From JBKPRX01 sp046734795 (GTDB taxonomy: Bacteria; Actinomycetota; Thermoleophilia; Gaiellales; Gaiellaceae): a DNA stretch of 8,024 bases. Of the stretch, positions 4,224-8,024 are shown piece by piece. Both the position numbers and the translations under genes were made by a program. The notes beneath the pieces were generated by a model, which was given only the letters and a program-made list of their open reading frames with translations, searched no databases and had not been told where the DNA came from. The DNA lies in NCBI GenBank assembly GCA_046734795.1, contig JBKPRX010000094.1, forward strand, positions 1 to 8,024, given 5' to 3'. How positions within the stretch are numbered: position 1 is the first letter of the stretch; each line of letters begins with the position of its first letter.

Positions 4224-6158
4224 GTGAACAGCTCGTTGAGGCGGGCGTTGACGCGGGTCGCGCTGATCGGTGCGGTGACCGTCGCACTCGCAGCGTGGGG
4301 AGCGAGCGCTGCTCTCGCAGCCCAGGAACCCGCGTGGACCCCCTACGACCGCCCCGTGCAGAACGGGATCGTCGAAGAGAAAAACGTCCCGATCACGATG
4401 TCCGACGGCGTCAAGCTGAACGCGATCGTGCGCCGTCCAGACACGCCCGGCCGCTATCCGGTGATCGTGGCGATCACGCCGTACAACGGCGAGAACGGCA
4501 TCGTCGACGCGAAAGACGACTTCCTCGTGCAACGCGGCTACGTCGAGTTGATCGTCGACGTGCGCGGCACCGGCTCCTCGGGCGGCTACTGGAACGACCT
4601 CGGAGACCGCGAGCAGCGCGACGGCTACGAAGTCGTCGAGTGGGCCGCGCAGCAACCGTGGAGCAACGGGATCGTCGGCATGTGGGGTGCGTCGTACCTC
4701 GCGATCTCGCAGCTCTTCACAGCGGCGCAGCACCCGCCGCACCTGAAGGCGTTGTTCCCGATCATCCCGATGGGCGACGCGTATCGCGACATGGTCTTCC
4801 CCGGCGGCCAGAACAACACAGGATTCATCCCGTTCTGGCTCGTGCTGGTCTCCGGGTCGGGACTCGTTCCGCCGTCGTACGCGTTGAGCGGCGATCCCGA
4901 CGATCTCGTTCGCGCGTACGCGGAGCTGATGTCGCACGCCACGGGCTACGCGTCGTTCGTCCCGAACTTCGAAGTGACGAAGATGGCGGGCGACGACGCG
5001 TTCGACGGACCCGGTTGGAAGCTGAGCTCCCCGATCGAGGTCGTCGACCAGGTCAACGTCCCGACGTTCATCGTCGGCGGCCTGCACGACATCTTCCAAC
5101 GCGGCGAGCCACTTCTCTACGAGCGCTTGAAGAATCGAGTTCCCACGCGTTTGCTCCTCGGGCCGTGGACGCACACGCATGCGGGCGAGGGATTGCCGGC
5201 TGACGGCGTGCCTGACCTCGACCACATTGCGTTGCGCTGGTTCGACAAGTACCTGAAGGGGATCGACACGAACGTCGAGTCGATCCCGAAGGTGACGAGT
5301 TACGTGCTCGGTGACGGCCACTATGCGACGCAGAGCGACTGGCCCGATCCGCGGTTGATCCCGGCGAGGTTGTACGTCAACAGCGGGAACACGCTCACGA
5401 AGGCGAAGCCCACCACGAGCCTGACGCCGACGTGCGATCCGGATCCCGACGACGTGCTCGGCGGGCTCGGCTGCACGAACCCACTGAGCACGCTTCTCTC
5501 GAACGACTCGTTCCTGCAGAACCCGGTGTCCGGGATCTGCACGCAGTCGACGAGCCAGTGGTCGGCGGGTTTGCTCGCCTCGGTTCCGTGCACGACCGAC
5601 AACCGGCTCGACGAGGCGACGAGCGGTGTCGAGTACACGACCGACGCTTTCACGCAGGACTTCCGCTTCTCCGGGCCGGTCTTCGCGGACGTCTGGGTGA
5701 AGACGACGGCGAGTGACGCGGTCGTCAGCGTTCGCGTCAACGACGTCGCACCGGACGGAACGGTGACCGAGCTGACGGCCGGCTGGCTCGCGGCGTCGTT
5801 CCGTGCTGTCGACTCGACGCGAAGCCGTGTGGTCTACAGCCAACTGCTGCAGCCTTGGCATCCGTTTACGAAGGAGTCGCTGCTGCCGGTGCCGGCAGGC
5901 CAACCGGTCGAGCTCTCGGTCGAGGTGTTCCCGACGAACGCCGTGATCAAGGCCGGCCACAAGCTCCGGTTGTCGATCGGACCCAACGACTTCCCGCATG
6001 CGGTGCCTCCGGTCTCGCAGATCACGAGCTCGCTCGGCGGCGTCGTAACGGTTTTGCACGACCCGGATCACCCGTCATACGTTGCGCTGCCTGCACTCAG
6101 CAAGACGTGCAAGACGGCGTGCAAGCCGTTGCCGGTTCCGAACCTGCTTCGCGGCTAG
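4224..6158 (+). CDS. Secreted CocE/S15-family serine hydrolase (X-Pro dipeptidyl-peptidase-like)
   Basis: An alpha/beta hydrolase of the CocE/NonD family: acyl hydrolase or X-Pro peptidase activity, substrate unknown. It has 644 residues. Residues 1-32 form a signal peptide: RR at 6-7, a hydrophobic core and an ALA site, with cleavage after about A32. The catalytic domain follows. GASY places the nucleophile at S157, D289 lies in GGLHD and H317 in GPWTH, and Y87 in TPYNG matches the oxyanion tyrosine of cocaine esterase. The C-terminal half fits the jelly-roll PepX_C domain, ending in a KLRLSIGPNDFP motif typical of the family. All six cysteines lie beyond the catalytic domain: C404, C417, C439, C456 in one roughly 55-residue insert, and C629, C633 near the end. 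This suggests disulfides in an exported protein. The GTG start has AGGAG six bases upstream. The gene ends head-on with thiO, overlapping by four bases. It has no pathway link with its neighbours. Confidence 0.88.
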   Translation: MNSSLRRALTRVALIGAVTVALAAWGASAALAAQEPAWTPYDRPVQNGIVEEKNVPITMSDGVKLNAIVRRPDTPGRYPVIVAITPYNGENGIVDAKDDFLVQRGYVELIVDVRGTGSSGGYWNDLGDREQRDGYEVVEWAAQQPWSNGIVGMWGASYLAISQLFTAAQHPPHLKALFPIIPMGDAYRDMVFPGGQNNTGFIPFWLVLVSGSGLVPPSYALSGDPDDLVRAYAELMSHATGYASFVPNFEVTKMAGDDAFDGPGWKLSSPIEVVDQVNVPTFIVGGLHDIFQRGEPLLYERLKNRVPTRLLLGPWTHTHAGEGLPADGVPDLDHIALRWFDKYLKGIDTNVESIPKVTSYVLGDGHYATQSDWPDPRLIPARLYVNSGNTLTKAKPTTSLTPTCDPDPDDVLGGLGCTNPLSTLLSNDSFLQNPVSGICTQSTSQWSAGLLASVPCTTDNRLDEATSGVEYTTDAFTQDFRFSGPVFADVWVKTTASDAVVSVRVNDVAPDGTVTELTAGWLAASFRAVDSTRSRVVYSQLLQPWHPFTKESLLPVPAGQPVELSVEVFPTNAVIKAGHKLRLSIGPNDFPHAVPPVSQITSSLGGVVTVLHDPDHPSYVALPALSKTCKTACKPLPVPNLLRG

Positions 6159-7240
6159 GCGTTGTGAGCTGCCAACCGGCTGGGCGCGAATGTGTCCCAG
6201 CCGGTTGGCTCCTCGCCTACGAGCAGCGACGCGACTGCGTGCGCTGTGAGCGGCGCAAGGAGGATCCCGTTTCGATAGTGGCCGGTCGCGATCACGAGCC
6301 CGTCGAGGGATCCTCTGCCGACGATCGGCGCGTCATCGGGCGAGCCCGGCCGCGGCGCAGCTGACGCTTCGACGAGCTCGAGCTCCGCGATCTTCGGCAG
6401 CAGCTGCTGTGCGTCCCGGAGCAGACCGAGGACGCCGCCAGCGGTGACCGTCGTGTCGTAGCCGCGTTCCTCTACCGTCGCGCCCACGACCGTCTCGCCG
6501 TTCTCGCGCGAGAGGATCCAGACGTCGATGCAGCCCACGATTCGCTCGCAGACGCGTTCGCCGTGGAGACGGAGGATCTGCCCCTTCACCGGGCGGACGG
6601 CTGGCCGTGCGTCATCCGGGAGCCACGAGGCGCCCCAGGCGCCACCCGCGACGACGACTGCCTCGGCACGGAGGTCTTCGCCGGCCGCCGTTTGCACGCC
6701 GCGGATTGCGTCGCCTTCGACGATCGCGCCGACGATCTCGGCGGGGGTCACGTCGACGTGCTCGAGCAGCGCCGCGACGACTGCGCGCGGATCGACCTCG
6801 GCTTCCTCGTCGTGCACGGCGCCGCCGGCGCACGGGCCGAGCCCGGGCTCGAGCTCGCGGCACGTCGCCGCGTCGACCCATTCGCTGGAAAGCCCGTGCT
6901 CGGCGCGATAGGCCTCGAGCCGCTGGAGCTCGGCGACCTCGGTGTCGTCGCGCGCAACGACGAGTGTTCCGGCGCGGCGGTATGGCAGATCGAGCTCCTC
7001 GGCGAAGCTCGGCCACGCCTCGGCAGCCCGCACGTAGAGACGCAGCACCTCGCCGGCGCCTTGCTCCGCTTCGGTGACCGGTGCGAGCATGCCCGCCGCC
7101 GCCCAGGTCGCCGCGGCGCCGGGCCGGTCCCGCTCGACGACGCAGACTTTGAGTCCGCGCTGCTGCGCGCGGTAGGCACACGTGAGGCCGACGATGCCTC
7201 CGCCGACCACAATCACGTCGAAGCCTTGCTGTCCGCGCAC
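6155..7240 (-). CDS. thiO: Glycine oxidase ThiO (FAD-dependent)
   Basis: Oxidises glycine to dehydroglycine (iminoglycine), which supplies the C-N unit of the thiamine thiazole ring. It has 361 residues, typical of the family. VVGGGIVG near residues 10-18 is the FAD Rossmann loop. TWAAAGMLAP is the family's flavin-contact motif. GHYRNGILLAP near the C-terminus is a ThiO hallmark, with R323 the likely ligand of the substrate carboxylate. These make ThiO more likely than a general D-amino-acid oxidase or sarcosine oxidase. The GTG start at 7240 sits just before the Rossmann strand. No Shine-Dalgarno sequence precedes it, but TAGACT ends seven bases upstream, so the mRNA is probably leaderless. 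It diverges from thiE. thiS and thiG, its usual partners, are not in the window. Its last codons contain a 14-bp inverted repeat. Confidence 0.93.
   Translation of the reverse strand: MRGQQGFDVIVVGGGIVGLTCAYRAQQRGLKVCVVERDRPGAAATWAAAGMLAPVTEAEQGAGEVLRLYVRAAEAWPSFAEELDLPYRRAGTLVVARDDTEVAELQRLEAYRAEHGLSSEWVDAATCRELEPGLGPCAGGAVHDEEAEVDPRAVVAALLEHVDVTPAEIVGAIVEGDAIRGVQTAAGEDLRAEAVVVAGGAWGASWLPDDARPAVRPVKGQILRLHGERVCERIVGCIDVWILSRENGETVVGATVEERGYDTTVTAGGVLGLLRDAQQLLPKIAELELVEASAAPRPGSPDDAPIVGRGSLDGLVIATGHYRNGILLAPLTAHAVASLLVGEEPTGWDTFAPSRLAAHNA
6171..6209. terminator. 14-bp perfect inverted repeat at the convergent gene junction
   Basis: Bases 6171-6184 are the exact reverse complement of 6196-6209, with an 11-base loop. 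The repeat lies 12 bases past the hydrolase stop, wholly inside the 3' coding end of thiO. Placed between convergent genes, it would act as a terminator for the hydrolase transcript and perhaps slow the thiO transcript too. Neither side has a U-tract, so a classical intrinsic terminator is not assured. Confidence 0.6.
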
Positions 7241-7247
7241 CGAGACG

Positions 7248-7253
7248 AGTCTA
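7248..7253 (-). promoter_or_regulatory. Candidate -10 box of thiO (leaderless)
   Basis: Read on the minus strand this is TAGACT, ending seven bases before the thiO GTG. A normal start distance puts the first RNA base at or beside the start codon. No convincing -35 is seen at the expected distance, which would lie in the first codons of thiE. Confidence 0.45.
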
Positions 7254-7261
7254 TGCGCCGC

Positions 7262-7267
7262 TACGCT
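7262..7267 (+). promoter_or_regulatory. Candidate -10 box of thiE (leaderless)
   Basis: TACGCT fits TAnnnT and ends eight bases before the thiE GTG (7276), consistent with a leaderless transcript. There is no Shine-Dalgarno sequence and no room for a TPP riboswitch in the 35-base gap. The -35 region is not recognisable. Confidence 0.4.
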
Positions 7268-7275
7268 CGCGCCTC

Positions 7276-7878
7276 GTGCGGATCGACGATGCGCAGCTCT
7301 ACCTCGTAATCGACGGACGGCCCGACGTCGTCGCGGCTGCGCTTCGCGGTGGCGTCGACGTCGTCCAGCTCCGGGTGAAGGACGCGATCGACGACGAGCT
7401 CGCGCCGGTGGCGCGCGAGCTGCGCGAGCTCTGCGCAGAGCACGACGCGCTCTTCGTCGTCAACGACTCGCCGGCGCTCGCCGCAGCCGTCTCCGCAGAT
7501 GGAGTGCACGTCGGCCAGGGCGACGCCTCGGTGGCCGACGCGCGGCGCACCGTCGGAGAAGACAAGCTCGTCGGGTTCTCGGTCCAGACCGCCGAGGATC
7601 TTCGCGTCGACGTGGGCGCCGACTATCTCGGCGTCGGTCCGATCTTCGACACGCCGACGAAGCCCGGGCCTACAGGTGCCGGACTCGAGCTCGTTCGCGC
7701 GGCCGCCGAGGGCGTATCGTTGCCGTGGTTCGCGATCGGAGGCGTCGACGAGACGACGATCGACTCCGTCGTCGAGGCGGGCGCAACACGCGTCGCCGTG
7801 GTGCGCGCGATAGCCGACGCAGCTGATCCGGAGGCTGCCGCGCAACGACTGCGCGCGCGGCTCCCGTCGCTCGGCTAA
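7276..7878 (+). CDS. thiE: Thiamine phosphate synthase
   Basis: Joins the hydroxymethylpyrimidine diphosphate and the thiazole phosphate carboxylate to give thiamine phosphate; a cytoplasmic TIM barrel. It has 200 residues, slightly shorter than the usual 210-220 because the N-terminus begins almost at the first strand. VQLRVKD is the phosphate-site strand. ND at 63-64 and DGVHVGQGD at 75-83 (with D83 probably binding Mg) match the family. DYLGVGPIFDTPTKPG (116-131) is the signature thiazole-phosphate loop, with K129, and FAIGGV follows before the last strand. The GTG at 7276 has no ribosome site but lies close after a TAnnnT box, so translation is likely leaderless. It is back-to-back with thiO, which makes a thiazole precursor, so the two share a pathway. 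Its stop overlaps that of the convergent dehydratase gene. Confidence 0.94.
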   Translation: MRIDDAQLYLVIDGRPDVVAAALRGGVDVVQLRVKDAIDDELAPVARELRELCAEHDALFVVNDSPALAAAVSADGVHVGQGDASVADARRTVGEDKLVGFSVQTAEDLRVDVGADYLGVGPIFDTPTKPGPTGAGLELVRAAAEGVSLPWFAIGGVDETTIDSVVEAGATRVAVVRAIADAADPEAAAQRLRARLPSLG

Positions 7879-8024
7879 GGAACGGCAGCGAGCGCTTCGC
7901 GAAGCTGCGCCAGCGTGATGTTGCCGCCGCTCAGCATCAAGCCGACGCGCTTGCCGGCGAGGCGGTCGCGAAGCTTCAAGGCTGCTGCGAGCGCGGCTGC
8001 GCCCGCGGGTTCCGCAACCGTACG
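7875..8024 (-). CDS. Threonine/serine dehydratase, C-terminal fragment (cut by window edge)
   Basis: Only the last 49 residues are present; the rest lies beyond 8024. The fragment opens with VAEPAGAAALAAAL and continues through GKRVGLMLSGGNI, the paired motifs that close the catalytic domain of PLP-dependent threonine ammonia-lyases and related serine dehydratases or racemases (usual forms EPSGAAALA and SGGN). The protein ends shortly after SGGN, so there is no C-terminal ACT regulatory domain. This favours the short catabolic type (TdcB-like, or serine racemase) over the long biosynthetic IlvA. The stop shares CTAA with the thiE stop. Exact substrate cannot be told from this piece. Confidence 0.82.
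   Translation of the reverse strand, partial: RTVAEPAGAAALAAALKLRDRLAGKRVGLMLSGGNITLAQLREALAAVP

Noticed and set aside
4166..5203. A 345-codon plus-strand frame overlapping the start of the hydrolase gene
   Set aside because: Its product is Arg-rich and motif-free; the signal peptide and AGGAG site belong to the 4224 frame.
4197..6071. A 624-codon open frame on the minus strand opposite the hydrolase gene
   Set aside because: Its product is Arg/Asp-rich with no recognisable domain, and the plus-strand frame shows a signal peptide and full catalytic motifs. Long antisense frames are expected at this GC content.
7241..7275. TPP riboswitch upstream of thiE
   Set aside because: The gap is 35 bases, far too short for a TPP aptamer, and the conserved CUGAGA-type core is absent.
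7894..7905. GCTTCGCGAAGC palindrome after thiE as a terminator
   Set aside because: It is a short self-complementary site within the dehydratase coding end, with only four pairs around a CGCG loop and no U-tract. Such palindromes are common in this GC-rich sequence.

Overview
The window is a dense, high-GC bacterial chromosome segment carrying housekeeping amino-acid and thiamine genes. GC-rich codon use, GTG/TTG starts, promoter-like TAGCCT/TAGGCT -10 boxes and several apparently leaderless starts suggest an actinobacterium, possibly of the Thermoleophilia type. The lineage is inferred from style, not from a marker gene. There is no mobile element, CRISPR array, rRNA or tRNA.

Layout. At 1-1411, a SAM-I (S-box) riboswitch with a 16-position closing helix stands directly in front of a threonine synthase gene (thrC) that appears to start at a TTG. 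At 1412-1529, a promoter-like pair, an AT-rich palindrome and a 12-bp terminator-like hairpin precede aroQ (chorismate mutase). aroQ overlaps leuB (3-isopropylmalate dehydrogenase), and leuB overlaps a small single-pass membrane protein of unknown function. At 3106-3285 lies the most striking element: a promoter, a nearly leaderless 28-codon leader peptide with three consecutive Phe codons just before its stop, and competing RNA hairpins, one of which masks the ribosome binding site and start codon of pheA (prephenate dehydratase with ACT domain). This looks like phenylalanine-responsive, translation-type attenuation. At 4224-6158 is a secreted CocE/S15-family serine hydrolase. It meets head-on, sharing a CTAG stop overlap, with thiO (glycine oxidase, minus strand). 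thiO diverges over only 35 bp from thiE (thiamine phosphate synthase), which in turn meets the 3' end of a threonine/serine dehydratase gene (minus strand, cut by the window edge).

How the genes work together. AroQ and PheA make the two steps from chorismate through prephenate to phenylpyruvate, as separate proteins rather than a fused P-protein. ThrC and LeuB serve the threonine and leucine branches, and the truncated dehydratase would consume threonine or serine. ThiO and ThiE both serve thiamine synthesis: dehydroglycine for the thiazole, then coupling of the two halves. The notable theme is cis-acting RNA control in front of amino-acid genes: a certain S-box, a well-supported Phe attenuator and a possible attenuator at aroQ. 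All calls come from reading the sequence; no database search or folding program was run.
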